Assembly (NCBI RefSeq): GCF_011022235.1
Contig: NZ_JAAIYP010000004.1
Location: 109,504-173,503, forward strand
Source: Magnetospirillum aberrantis SpK
GTDB taxonomy: Bacteria; Pseudomonadota; Alphaproteobacteria; Rhodospirillales; Magnetospirillaceae
Direction of reading: 5' to 3'
Length of the DNA: 64,000 nucleotides
The notes beneath the pieces were generated by a model. The model searched no databases and had not been told where the DNA came from. It saw nothing but the letters and a program-made list of their open reading frames with translations. The translations under genes and the position numbers were made by a program. Shown one piece after another: positions 25,425 to 33,827 of the stretch; position 1 is the stretch's first letter; each line of letters opens with the position of its first letter.

Positions 25425-26907
25425 GCGGCGGCTGGCGCAGGGTCAGCCCCTGGCCGATTTCCGTGCCCAGACGGGCGGCGGCGGCGCGTTCCTGTTCCCG
25501 TTGCCGTTCCGCCTCTTCCTTGGCCGTGGCCTCGCGCTCGGCGCGCTCGCGAACTTCCTGGGCCCGCACGCCGGGGACTTCCTCGTTGGCGAGGAAACGC
25601 ATCAGATAGGGCAGGCGCTGAACCCGCGTGGCGTGGTCCGACCCCTTGTTGTGGGTGAATTTTTCCAGGAAGACCAAATCGGTGTTGGGAAAGCAGTAAT
25701 AGCAGACGAGCGCCAGGAAATCGCCGGTACGGTCGGGAAAGGCGTCGATGGCTTCCAGCAAGGAATCGCGCAAGGCGCCCGAACGGGCCCGGTCCTGATA
25801 CCAGCGGCGGTCCAGTTCCTGTTCGTACATCTGCCGCAGCTTGGTGAAGCAATATTCCAGCCGGGTCAGGTCGAAATCGGTCAACATGGCGATGAAGAAG
25901 TCGATCTCGCGGTTGCGGACCGGCGGCATGTCATAGGCGCGCGGATCGGATGGCGTCAGCATCTCGCGGATATTCTTGAGTTCGGGCGTCGCCACCAGGA
26001 CCTTCCTGGTTTCACCGTTCTCGCCCTTGCGACGCACCTCGTGCTGACGGCACGACGTCCACGCCTCTTCCCAGGCGCCGATCACCGCGATGCGGGTCTT
26101 GTCGTTCTCGCCGATCACCGCCCAGAACACCGCCGAGCTGATTTCGTCCCATTTGCGGCTGGTTTCCAGCGCGGTCAGATTGCGCGACATGGAAAACATC
26201 TTGGGCACGATGATGGTGTCCACCACCTGCATGAACCGCGTCTCGAATTCCTCGGACAACAGGAAGGGGCGTACCAGCGAACGTCCGGCTTCGTCGTTGC
26301 GGCGCTGAAAGAAACGGGTCAGACAACACAGGCGATAGCGCAGGGCGGCGGCGAACAACTCGCGGAAGGTGGCGAATTTCTCCGCCTCGGGGGCGGTGGG
26401 AATGTGAATCGACGTCGGCCTTTCCACGTCGGTCACACCCAGCTTGAAATCCGTCAGGTCGATGACCGGGGCGGCGGCCGGCGGCGGGGCCGCGGTCTTT
26501 TCCGTGTCGGGCTGGTTCTGGTCGGTGGCGCGCCGACGCGGCGTTTCGGCCGGTGGCGAGGGGGGCGGCAACAGCGGCGCCAGACGTGCCTGGGCCTCGA
26601 TGCTCACGGGGCGTTCGTCGAACACGATCTGCACCGTCTGCTTGGCAAAACTGCGCAAATGCGCCAGACGGTCGCGCGGCGTCAGTCCCTCGACACCGCG
26701 CATATGCAGGAAATAGGCGGAAATGGTCGCCAAGGTGCGGTCGCGCAACGAGGTATCCTCGCCCCGGCGCAGCATGCTGACCACCACGGTCTGCACCAGT
26801 TCCTGCAAGGCGCTGATGCTGGCCGCCGAATCCACGGCGGCGAAGGCCCGTTCAAGGCCTTGGAAACCGGAAGACAAAGCCGCCTGCTGCTGCATCGCGC
26901 CCGACAT
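25411..26907 (-). CDS. Uncharacterised 498-residue cytoplasmic protein
   Basis: I do not recognise this protein. It has no signal peptide or membrane helix. The first 105 residues are helical; residues 105-150 are Pro/Ala-rich linker; 150-440 form a folded region with several aromatic-rich motifs (RYRLCCLTRFFQRRND, ALVCYYCFPNTDLVFLEKF); the last 60 residues are a Glu/Arg-rich helix (REQERAAAARLG) ending in a Pro-rich tail. Two Cys pairs (LCCL, YYCF) are notable. The upstream region is unusually AT-rich for this genome and carries an inverted repeat. The end overlaps greB by 14 bases tail-to-tail. Confidence 0.8.
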   Translation of the reverse strand: MSGAMQQQAALSSGFQGLERAFAAVDSAASISALQELVQTVVVSMLRRGEDTSLRDRTLATISAYFLHMRGVEGLTPRDRLAHLRSFAKQTVQIVFDERPVSIEAQARLAPLLPPPSPPAETPRRRATDQNQPDTEKTAAPPPAAAPVIDLTDFKLGVTDVERPTSIHIPTAPEAEKFATFRELFAAALRYRLCCLTRFFQRRNDEAGRSLVRPFLLSEEFETRFMQVVDTIIVPKMFSMSRNLTALETSRKWDEISSAVFWAVIGENDKTRIAVIGAWEEAWTSCRQHEVRRKGENGETRKVLVATPELKNIREMLTPSDPRAYDMPPVRNREIDFFIAMLTDFDLTRLEYCFTKLRQMYEQELDRRWYQDRARSGALRDSLLEAIDAFPDRTGDFLALVCYYCFPNTDLVFLEKFTHNKGSDHATRVQRLPYLMRFLANEEVPGVRAQEVRERAEREATAKEEAERQREQERAAAARLGTEIGQGLTLRQPPPKDT

Positions 26908-26945
26908 ACAACCATTCCATGCAAATAAATAGCTTGTGAACAGAC

Positions 26946-26975
26946 GTTATCACCATGTAATTTCCAAGTGATAAC
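26946..26975 (-). promoter_or_regulatory. Inverted repeat upstream of the 498-residue protein gene
   Basis: GTTATCAC (26946-26953) and GTGATAAC (26968-26975) are perfect inverted halves whose centres lie 22 bases apart, two helical turns, starting 39 bases upstream of the ATG. This is the geometry of an operator for a dimeric helix-turn-helix regulator. The rest of the 183-base gap to 27090 is AT-rich and holds no gene that I can support. Confidence 0.45.
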
Positions 26976-27090
26976 AGCCTGTGCCACAATTCTTCACTTC
27001 GTTATCTAGGCATTTCTGGCTGTGTCTGCAATGCGTATCCGCACACATAACCCATACAAACGATGTGCGACACATGCAAAAGTATAATTT

Positions 27091-27477
27091 TTAGAGAAAC
27101 AGCATCGCCCCGTCGGCGCTGGCGTCGGCCAGGAAGGACACGATGCCGCCGGCGGTCACCGGCACGTCGGGGCGAAGGTCATGCGCTGCGATGCCCAAGG
27201 CGCGCAGTCCCATCTCGCACACCATCACGGTGACGCCCAAGGCGACACAGGCTTCCAGCAATTCCTCGAACCCGGCGACGCCGCGCTGGGCCAGGTCCCG
27301 GTCGCGTTCGGCACCCGGCAAGGCGCGCCAGTCCACCAGGGCGCGTGCCGCCCCCATGGTGAAGAACAAGGTGACAGCGCGGTTGCTGGCCGCCGCGCCG
27401 GCGGCCATGGCCAGGGCGTAATGGACGCGCTCGAACTCGCCCGAGAACACCACCAGCGACAGCTTATCCACAGACAT
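27091..27477 (-). CDS. DsrE/F-like small sulfur-relay-type protein
   Basis: Protein of 128 residues with the DsrE fold pattern: KLSLVVFSGEFERVHYALAMA at the N-terminus, VTLFFTMGAARAL, then VMVCEMGLRALGI and a C-terminal FLADAS. The Cys in MVCEMG matches the position of the active-site Cys of several DsrE-family proteins (the family includes sulfur carriers and peroxiredoxin-like proteins). Its start overlaps the end of the ThiF-like gene by 14 bases, so the two are probably co-translated. The combination suggests sulfur transfer to a cofactor or tRNA, but the acceptor is unknown. Confidence 0.75.
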   Translation of the reverse strand: MSVDKLSLVVFSGEFERVHYALAMAAGAAASNRAVTLFFTMGAARALVDWRALPGAERDRDLAQRGVAGFEELLEACVALGVTVMVCEMGLRALGIAAHDLRPDVPVTAGGIVSFLADASADGAMLFL

Positions 27478-28264
27478 TGGCGGTGCTTCCGTGGCCGGAC
27501 AGGTCGGTGATGGTGGGGTGGTCGCCGCACAGCGGGCAACCGGGGTCGCGCGGGACCCGCACCATGCGGAAGGTGACCGACAGCGCGTCGTAGATCAGCA
27601 GCCGTCCGGCCATGGTCTCGCCGATTCCCAGAAGCTCCTTGACCACCTCGGTCGCCTGAAGCGACCCCATGGTGCCGGCCATGGCCCCCAGCACCCCGGC
27701 CGAGGAACAGGTGGGCACGGATCCTTCGGGCGGCGGTTCGCGATAGATGCAGCGATAGCACGGGCCACCGGGGCGATAGGTGGACAATTGCCCGTCGAAG
27801 CGCAGGATGGCCGCCGACACCAGAGGCTTGCCCGCCAGCCGGCAGGCGTCGTTGACCAGGAAGCGGGTGGGAAAATTGTCGGAGCCGTCGGCGACCACGT
27901 CGTAACCGGCGACGATGGTGGCGATGTTGTCGCGGTCGAGGCGGGTACGGATCGGCACCACGCGGACGTCGGGATTGACGGCGGCCACCGCGCGGACGGC
28001 GCTGTCCACCTTGGCGGTGCCCAGGTCGCCGATGCCGTGCAGCACCTGACGTTGCAGGTTCGAAAGGTCGACCACGTCGTCGTCGACCACGCCGATGGTT
28101 CCGATTCCGGCGGCCGCCAGGTACAGGATCAGCGGCGAGCCCAGCCCGCCGGCCCCCACCACCAGCACCTTGGATCGCAACAGCCGCGCCTGACCGGTTC
28201 CGCCCATTTCGGGCAGGATGATGTGGCGGGCGTAACGGCGGATCTGTTCTTCAGTGAAATCCAT
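27464..28264 (-). CDS. ThiF/MoeB/HesA family adenylyltransferase
   Basis: E1-like enzyme of 266 residues. RYARHIILPEMGGTGQ, the ATP-binding VVGAGGLGSP, DDDVVDLSNLQRQ and ADGSDNFPTR are classic; zinc cysteines occur as CYRCIY and CPLCG. It would adenylate the C-terminal Gly of a ubiquitin-like sulfur carrier (MoaD or ThiS type). There is no rhodanese domain. No carrier gene lies next to it; the DsrE-like gene that overlaps its 3' end may be its functional partner. Start ATG 28264 has AAAGGA upstream; longer in-frame starts exist at 28273 and 28306. Confidence 0.85.
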   Translation of the reverse strand: MDFTEEQIRRYARHIILPEMGGTGQARLLRSKVLVVGAGGLGSPLILYLAAAGIGTIGVVDDDVVDLSNLQRQVLHGIGDLGTAKVDSAVRAVAAVNPDVRVVPIRTRLDRDNIATIVAGYDVVADGSDNFPTRFLVNDACRLAGKPLVSAAILRFDGQLSTYRPGGPCYRCIYREPPPEGSVPTCSSAGVLGAMAGTMGSLQATEVVKELLGIGETMAGRLLIYDALSVTFRMVRVPRDPGCPLCGDHPTITDLSGHGSTANVCG

Positions 28265-28321
28265 GGCGGGCATCCTTTGGCCCATGGGTAGCATGCTCGC
28301 CCCCATGCGGCCAACCCGTCA

Positions 28322-28666
28322 TCACAACTTGGGCTCGACCTTCTCGCAGGTGCCGTCGACGCGGATTTGCTTGTCCACCCGCATGAAGCGGCCGTGGATG
28401 CGGTCGATGCGGTAGACCACGGTGCCGGGACCGCCGGCCGGGTCCCACAGGCCGAAGCCGTCGCGATAGGCGGTGACGCCGTATTCCTCGCCCGAGCCGG
28501 TTTCGGTGGCCTTGGCGGCGGCCATGTCGATGGAGAAGGCCAAGGGCGCGGGCAACAGCGCCGGATTGTCGGCGCGGCACGACAGGCGCAGCGGGCCGTC
28601 ATCGGCGGCGGCGGGGGTGGCGGCGACAAGCGACAGGGCGGCAAGGGCGAAAAGACGGCGCGACAT
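28322..28666 (-). CDS. Small exported protein of unknown function
   Basis: Protein of 114 residues with a signal peptide (LFALAALSLVAATPAAA). The mature part has two cysteines (LSCRAD and GTCEKV) that could form a disulfide, and a pattern of alternating strands (FGLWDPAGG, VVYRIDRIHGRFMR). I cannot assign a family. It stands 57 bases upstream of the ThiF-like gene on the same strand. The 159-base gap to the divergent EAL gene must hold both promoters; a TATAGT at 28701 region is a possible -10 for this gene. Confidence 0.7.
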   Translation of the reverse strand: MSRRLFALAALSLVAATPAAADDGPLRLSCRADNPALLPAPLAFSIDMAAAKATETGSGEEYGVTAYRDGFGLWDPAGGPGTVVYRIDRIHGRFMRVDKQIRVDGTCEKVEPKL

Positions 28667-28825
28667 GGAAAGCTCTCCGGCTGGCGAGGCAACGGGCCAC
28701 TATAGCATGCTTGCCTTCGTGTCACTTGACCCTGGTCACGATCCGCCGACACATCGCATCGCTTGCCATCGCGGCGGCGCCGCCACATCATTGCGCCGCA
28801 AGCTCATGTTCGAGGACCCCCTGAA

Positions 28826-30475
28826 ATGGCCGATATCGAGCGCGACCGTTTTGTCGCCTTGGCCTTTTGCCGTGCTGACCTGTTGTTCGAATTGGATGAC
28901 GACCATGACGTGGTGTTCGCCGCCGGCGCCACCTCGGTTCTGTTGGGCGAGGCCGCCGAGGCGCTGTCCGGCCGCCGTTTCGTCGACCTGATCGCCGAAA
29001 GCGACCGCGGTCTGGCGGTCGAGGTGCTGGAGGCGGCCCGCGCCCAGGGCCGGATCGACGACGTGGTGGTGCGTCTGAACGGCACCGGCAACCGCCGGCC
29101 CAACGTCGCCCTGGCCGGCTATCGCGTGCCCGATTTCGACAACCATTTCTTCCTGGCGCTCAAGATGGAACCGGCGTTGCAGTCGGAACGCCTCAGCGAG
29201 GCGGAGCTTAAGCGCGACGGCGAATCGGGATTGCTGGACGAGGCGTCCTATGCCGGGCTGGCGGCCGAGCGGGCGCAATCCTTCCGCCGCGCCGGCGGCC
29301 GTCCGCAGATCACCATGGTCAAGGTGGAAAGCCTGAACGAGATGACCCAGGCCCTGGGCGCCAGCGACCGCAAGCGCATCATGGGCGAGATCGGCGACAT
29401 CCTGACGCGGCATTCGCTGGGCGGCGGCACCGCCGGCCGGGTGGGCGACGAGGCCTTCAGCTACCTGCACCGCGACGACGTCGACCCCGAGGAGGTCAGC
29501 AGCCTGATCTCGGACGCCGCGCGCAAACTGTTCAACACCGAGGTCAAGCCGCACGCCCACACGCTCGACGCCGACGGCGCCGGTCTGGCCGAACATCAGG
29601 TGGCCCGCGCCATCGCCCATACCATCCGCTCGTTCTCGGAAAAGGGCGACCACGCCCTCGACAAGAAGAAATCGCTGGCCCAGGTGTTGTCGGGAATGGT
29701 GTCGGACACCATCGACAATGTCGCCTATATCCGTCGCATGGTGGCTGGCCGCGATTTCGACATGGCGTTCATGCCCATCTGCGACCTCAGGCTGGAACGG
29801 GTCAGCCATTTCGAGGCGCTGACCCGGCCGCGTGACGCCAAGGCCGGCACCTCGCCCTACCACCTGTTCAGCCTGGCCGAGGAAGTGGGCATCGTCCACG
29901 AACTGGACATGGCCATCGTCGAAACCACCATCCAGACCATGAACAGTCTGGTCCGCGAACGCGGATTGATGCCGCCGGTGGCCATCAACCTGTCGGGCCA
30001 GTCGCTGTCCAACCCGCAATTCGTCGAGGAACTGACCCGCATGCTCAGGCGGTCGGGCATGCCGCCGCGCAAGCTGATGTTCGAGCTGACCGAATCGGTC
30101 AAGGTCGAGCACCTGCCCGAGGTCAACGCCGTCATCCAGGACTTGCGCCGGCTGGGCTATCGCTTCTGTCTCGACGATTTCGGCTCGGGCGCCGCCAGCT
30201 TCGACTATCTGAACGGCCTTGACGTCGATATCGTCAAGTTCGACGGTCCGGTGGTCAAGCGCGCCAGCTCCAGCCAGAAAGGCAGCGACCTGCTGTCGTC
30301 CATGACCAAGATGTGCGCGTCCATGGGCATCCGCACCGTGGCCGAGATGGTCGAGGACAAGCGCATGGCCGGCCGCGTCTACCAATGCGGTGTCGATTTC
30401 GGCCAGGGCTATTATTTCGGCAAGCCCGACTTCAATCCCTTCATCTTCGCCGACCGGTTCATGGGCGGGCTGTGA
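28826..30475 (+). CDS. PAS-like/degenerate GGDEF/EAL domain protein
   Basis: Cytoplasmic protein of 549 residues. A PAS-like N-terminal part (DLLFELDDDHDVVFAAGATSVLLG) is followed by a GGDEF-like domain in which the active site reads RVGDEAF, so it is unlikely to make c-di-GMP. The C-terminal EAL domain keeps EAL (in HFEALTRPR), NLSGQSL, ELTES and DDFGSG; the usual KIDR is KFDG and AEGVET is AEMVED, with both acidic residues kept. It may therefore be an active phosphodiesterase or a c-di-GMP-binding effector. Start ATG 28826 has GAGGA upstream; an earlier in-frame start at 28763 adds a basic non-homologous stretch. Confidence 0.82.
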   Translation: MADIERDRFVALAFCRADLLFELDDDHDVVFAAGATSVLLGEAAEALSGRRFVDLIAESDRGLAVEVLEAARAQGRIDDVVVRLNGTGNRRPNVALAGYRVPDFDNHFFLALKMEPALQSERLSEAELKRDGESGLLDEASYAGLAAERAQSFRRAGGRPQITMVKVESLNEMTQALGASDRKRIMGEIGDILTRHSLGGGTAGRVGDEAFSYLHRDDVDPEEVSSLISDAARKLFNTEVKPHAHTLDADGAGLAEHQVARAIAHTIRSFSEKGDHALDKKKSLAQVLSGMVSDTIDNVAYIRRMVAGRDFDMAFMPICDLRLERVSHFEALTRPRDAKAGTSPYHLFSLAEEVGIVHELDMAIVETTIQTMNSLVRERGLMPPVAINLSGQSLSNPQFVEELTRMLRRSGMPPRKLMFELTESVKVEHLPEVNAVIQDLRRLGYRFCLDDFGSGAASFDYLNGLDVDIVKFDGPVVKRASSSQKGSDLLSSMTKMCASMGIRTVAEMVEDKRMAGRVYQCGVDFGQGYYFGKPDFNPFIFADRFMGGL

Positions 30476-30497
30476 CGCCCGCCCATGATTTTGGTCC

Positions 30498-31370
30498 TCA
30501 GGCCGCCGCCCGCCGCCGGCCGGGCAGCATGGCCGCCGTCACCGCGCCGATGGTGACCACGGCGCCGGCCACTTGCAGGGCGGTCGGCGGGGTTCCGGTC
30601 AAGGCGGCGATGGTCATCGCCACCACCGGCACCAGATTGAGGAACAGCGCCGTCCGTCCCGCCCCCAGCCGCGCCAGGGCGGCGTTGTAGAACAGATAGG
30701 ACAGGACGGTGCCGCCCAATCCCATGGTCAGCACCGCCGCCGTGGCGGTGGGGCCAGGGACCGTCACCGGCACCCCGGCCAAGGTGGCGAAGCTTGCCAG
30801 CAATACCGCCCCCACCACCATCAGCGCCGTGGTGTTGGCGATACCCGATACCGGCGGCATCAGGCGCCGCGCCATCACGTTGTAGACGGCCCAGCACAGA
30901 TTGGCGGCCATGATCAGCCCGTCGCCCGGCGACAGCGCCAGACTGGCGCCGCCGCCCAGCAACACCACCGCGACCCCGGCCAAGGCGACGGGAAAGGCCA
31001 GCATCTGCCGCCGGCTGGGCCGCTCGCCCAGGAACAGCGCCGCCAGCAAGGTGGTCACCAGCGGGTTGGTGGCCTGGATCAAGGCGCCGTTGACCGGGGT
31101 GGTCGCCTGGAGCCCGTAAAAGAAAAAGACGTTGAAGCCGGCGATGCCCACCAGCCCCAAGGCGCCATAGGCCTTGGCATGGCGCAGCAGCGGGACCCGT
31201 TCGCGCCGCCACGCGGCCACGGCGACCATGATCAGCGCCGCCACCGCGAAACGCGCGGCGGCGGCGGCCAATGGATGCATCTCGGCCAGGGCCGGCTGCG
31301 ACAGATTGAAATTGGCGCCCCACATGACGATGGCCAGCACCAGAAGACCGATGGTCGATTGCGGCCCCAT
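30498..31370 (-). CDS. EamA family (drug/metabolite) transporter
   Basis: Inner-membrane protein of 290 residues with ten hydrophobic segments in two repeats of five, the EamA pattern (VMWGANFNLSQPAL at helix 1; GATLTQ-like GALIQATNPLVTTLLAALFLGERP between repeats; FLNLVPVVAMTIAAL in the second half). EamA proteins export amino acids, metabolites or drugs; the substrate is unknown. It is divergent from a LysR regulator with a 101-base gap holding an inverted repeat, so it is a likely target of that regulator. Confidence 0.88.
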   Translation of the reverse strand: MGPQSTIGLLVLAIVMWGANFNLSQPALAEMHPLAAAAARFAVAALIMVAVAAWRRERVPLLRHAKAYGALGLVGIAGFNVFFFYGLQATTPVNGALIQATNPLVTTLLAALFLGERPSRRQMLAFPVALAGVAVVLLGGGASLALSPGDGLIMAANLCWAVYNVMARRLMPPVSGIANTTALMVVGAVLLASFATLAGVPVTVPGPTATAAVLTMGLGGTVLSYLFYNAALARLGAGRTALFLNLVPVVAMTIAALTGTPPTALQVAGAVVTIGAVTAAMLPGRRRAAA

Positions 31371-31429
31371 GGTCTTTCACCCTTTCAGAAAAACTTGACG
31401 TGTCCCCATGCTGTCACCCCATAATCCTT

Positions 31430-31447
31430 GAAACAAACGAGTGTTTC
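31430..31447. promoter_or_regulatory. Inverted repeat between EamA transporter and LysR genes
   Basis: GAAACA (31430-31435) and TGTTTC (31442-31447) are inverted halves separated by 6 bases. It lies 25 bases before the LysR ATG, in the divergent gap, as expected for an autoregulatory LysR-type site. Binding is inference. Confidence 0.35.
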
Positions 31448-31471
31448 TCGGTAGCTCATAAAGGAAAACTA

Positions 31472-32359
31472 ATGGCCCGCCGTCTTCCGCCGCTGCGCAG
31501 CCTGCGTGCCTTCGAAGCCGCGGCGCGTCATTTGTCCTTTGCCCGCGCCGCCGACGAACTGCACGTCACGCCGGCTGCCATCAGCCAACAGATCAAGCTG
31601 CTCGAGGGGCATCTGGGGCTGGCCCTGTTCAAGCGCGGCCCGCAATTGTCGCTGACCGAAGGGGCGGCGACGGCGTTGCCGCTGGTGTCGGAATCCTTCG
31701 ACCTGATGGAGCGCGCGGTCGAGCGGCTGCGCCAGGGCCGCGACCATGGCCCCCTGGTGGTCTCGTCTTCGCCGGCCTTCGCCGCGCGCTGGCTGATCCC
31801 GCGCATGGGGCGGTTCCAGGACCGTCACCCCGACATCGAATTACGGCTGTCGGCGTCGATCCGGCTGGTGGACTTCGCCACCGAGGACGTGGATTTGGCC
31901 ATCCGTTACGGCGCCGGCCGCTATCCCGGCATGCATGTGGAACGCCTCAAGGCCGAGGAGGTGGTGCCGGTGGCCTGTCCCCAGATGGCCGAGCGGCTGG
32001 GCGGTGTCGCCGATCTGCTGACGGTGCCGCTTTTGCACAACACCGCCATGGATTGGGACGTGACCTTTCCCACCTGGCCGGCCTGGCTGACCAATGCCGG
32101 GGTGACGGTTCCGCCGGGTCTGAGCCCGCGCCGGTTCGACGACTTCAATCTGGTGCTTCAGGCGGTTCTGGCCGGATTGGGGGCCGCGCTGGTGTGGCGT
32201 ACCCTGGTGGCCGAGGAAATCTGTGCCGGCCGTCTGGTGCCGTTGTTTCCGGCCCAACCCCTGGTCAACGCCTATCATCTGGTGTGTCCGCCACGCCACC
32301 TGGACAATCCCAAGGTGGCGGCGTTCCGCGCCTGGGTGCTGGAAGAGGCGGCGGATTAA
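31472..32359 (+). CDS. LysR family regulator (GcvA-like)
   Basis: Protein of 295 residues. The winged helix occupies residues 1-60 (LRSLRAFEAAARHLSFARAADELHVTPAAISQQIKLLE), and the effector domain has the GcvA-type start LVVSSSPAFAARWLIPRMGRF and DLAIRYGAGRYPG. Start ATG 31472 has AAAGGA upstream; the frame continues to 31400 without support. The divergent EamA transporter gene is the probable target. Its stop codon overlaps the stop of the next, oppositely oriented gene by 3-4 bases. Confidence 0.9.
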   Translation: MARRLPPLRSLRAFEAAARHLSFARAADELHVTPAAISQQIKLLEGHLGLALFKRGPQLSLTEGAATALPLVSESFDLMERAVERLRQGRDHGPLVVSSSPAFAARWLIPRMGRFQDRHPDIELRLSASIRLVDFATEDVDLAIRYGAGRYPGMHVERLKAEEVVPVACPQMAERLGGVADLLTVPLLHNTAMDWDVTFPTWPAWLTNAGVTVPPGLSPRRFDDFNLVLQAVLAGLGAALVWRTLVAEEICAGRLVPLFPAQPLVNAYHLVCPPRHLDNPKVAAFRAWVLEEAAD

Positions 32360-33750
32360 CCTTCGTCCTTCCTGGGGCGGCGCACGCCGGGCGGCAGCTT
32401 GCTCTTGGCGTCGAACACCGCCTTGTCCATCTGGGCCTGAGTCAGATTTTCCACCTGGGACAGGTCGGCGCCGGACAGGTCGCAGCCGACCAGGATGGCG
32501 CCCTTGAAATCGGCGCCGGCCAGCTTGGCTCCGCCCAGCCGCGCTCCCGACAGGTCGGCGCCGCGCAGGCTGGTGCCCTGAAGGTTGGCAAGACGCAGAT
32601 CGCAATGGCGCAATTGCGCGACGCCAAGGTTCGCCGCCGACAAATCGGCCGCCGACAGCGAGGCATAGCGGAAATCGGCGCCATCCAGACGGGCTTCGGC
32701 CAGGTTGGCGTCGGACAGGTCGGCGTCGCGGAAGCCGGCATTGGCCAGGACCGTGCCCGACAATCCCGCCCCGGCCAGATCCATTTTCTTGAAGTCGGCG
32801 CGTTTGCCCTCGGCCCCCTGGCTGGTCAGCCACGCCAGATGGGCGGCGACGATGGCGTCCACATCCAACCCGGCCACATCCGTTCCGTCGCGCGAGGAAT
32901 GCCCGGCCTCGGCCAGTTCCGCCTGCCACCGCTCGCGCTCGGCCAGGGCTGCGTCCTCTTCCTCCTTGCGGCGTTTCTTGGGGCGCAACGCCTCGGGCAG
33001 ACGCTCGGCCAAGCTTTCGACCAGGGTTTTGGCGGGAGCGGGGGGCGGGGCGTCGTCGCCATAGGACCCGGCCGGCGGCTTGGCCGGTGCCGGCGGCAAG
33101 TCATCGTCGCCCCAGGACAGCTTGCCGCCGGAAATCCTTTGTCCCGTCGCCGGCACGTCGTCGTCCAGCCAGCCGCCGCCGGTCCTGGTCTTGCCCGCCA
33201 GGGTATCGTGTCCGCCGCCATAGGTGCCCGAACCGATCCGCCCGTTGCCGGCACCCCCGCCGGTGGCCGCCGGTGCCGACGGGGCTGGGGGTGGCGCCGG
33301 CTGTGGCTTGGGTTGCGGCGCCGGCAGGCGCCGGCCTTCCTTGAGCACGTCGCTGACCCGGTGCACCAGTTCATGGCCGGAAACCGGCTTGGGCACCACA
33401 CCCTCGATTCCCATGATCAGGGCGGGGGCCATAGCGGCGCGGTCCGTGGCCCGGGCGACCATCAGCACCGGCATCTCGGGATCGGTGTCGCGCACCCGGC
33501 GCAGGAACGCCAAGGCCAGATCCATGTCGCCGTCGGTGTCCACCAGGGCGACGTCGGGAATCTGGGCCAGCATGGGCTGGGCATCGGCGGGAACCGAGGT
33601 GGACAACACCTCGCGCACGCCCAGCTTGCGAAAGGTCTGGCGGGCAAGGAAACGGAAGCCGTCGTCCAGGCTGAACACCAGGAGGCGGGTTTTCGACCAG
33701 TCGATGTCGCCGGAATGAAGCTGGGTGGGATGACGCATGTGCGAAAGCAT
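32356..33750 (-). CDS. Receiver-domain/pentapeptide-repeat fusion protein
   Basis: Protein of 464 residues. Residues 15-135 are a receiver domain (LLVFSLDD, phospho-acceptor Asp in VALVDTDGD, Lys in VVPKPV). A Pro/Ala/Gly-rich linker of about 170 residues follows. A coiled region (KKRRKEEEDAALAERERW) leads to a pentapeptide-repeat domain of some 20 units of the A(D/N)Lxx type (GADLSGARLGGAKLAGADF). Pentapeptide repeats form a right-handed beta helix used as a binding scaffold, in some cases DNA-mimicking. The start at 33750 is supported by AGGA nine bases upstream; 33738 and 33756 are possible. There is no DNA-binding or enzymatic output domain. Confidence 0.82.
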   Translation of the reverse strand: MLSHMRHPTQLHSGDIDWSKTRLLVFSLDDGFRFLARQTFRKLGVREVLSTSVPADAQPMLAQIPDVALVDTDGDMDLALAFLRRVRDTDPEMPVLMVARATDRAAMAPALIMGIEGVVPKPVSGHELVHRVSDVLKEGRRLPAPQPKPQPAPPPAPSAPAATGGGAGNGRIGSGTYGGGHDTLAGKTRTGGGWLDDDVPATGQRISGGKLSWGDDDLPPAPAKPPAGSYGDDAPPPAPAKTLVESLAERLPEALRPKKRRKEEEDAALAERERWQAELAEAGHSSRDGTDVAGLDVDAIVAAHLAWLTSQGAEGKRADFKKMDLAGAGLSGTVLANAGFRDADLSDANLAEARLDGADFRYASLSAADLSAANLGVAQLRHCDLRLANLQGTSLRGADLSGARLGGAKLAGADFKGAILVGCDLSGADLSQVENLTQAQMDKAVFDAKSKLPPGVRRPRKDEG

Positions 33751-33827
33751 AGGCATGCGTCCTGTGCGCAGCAACGGCGCAATCGGTCGATGGTTGACTT
33801 GGCCGCGTGTCCCCTCATCTTTAGGCG

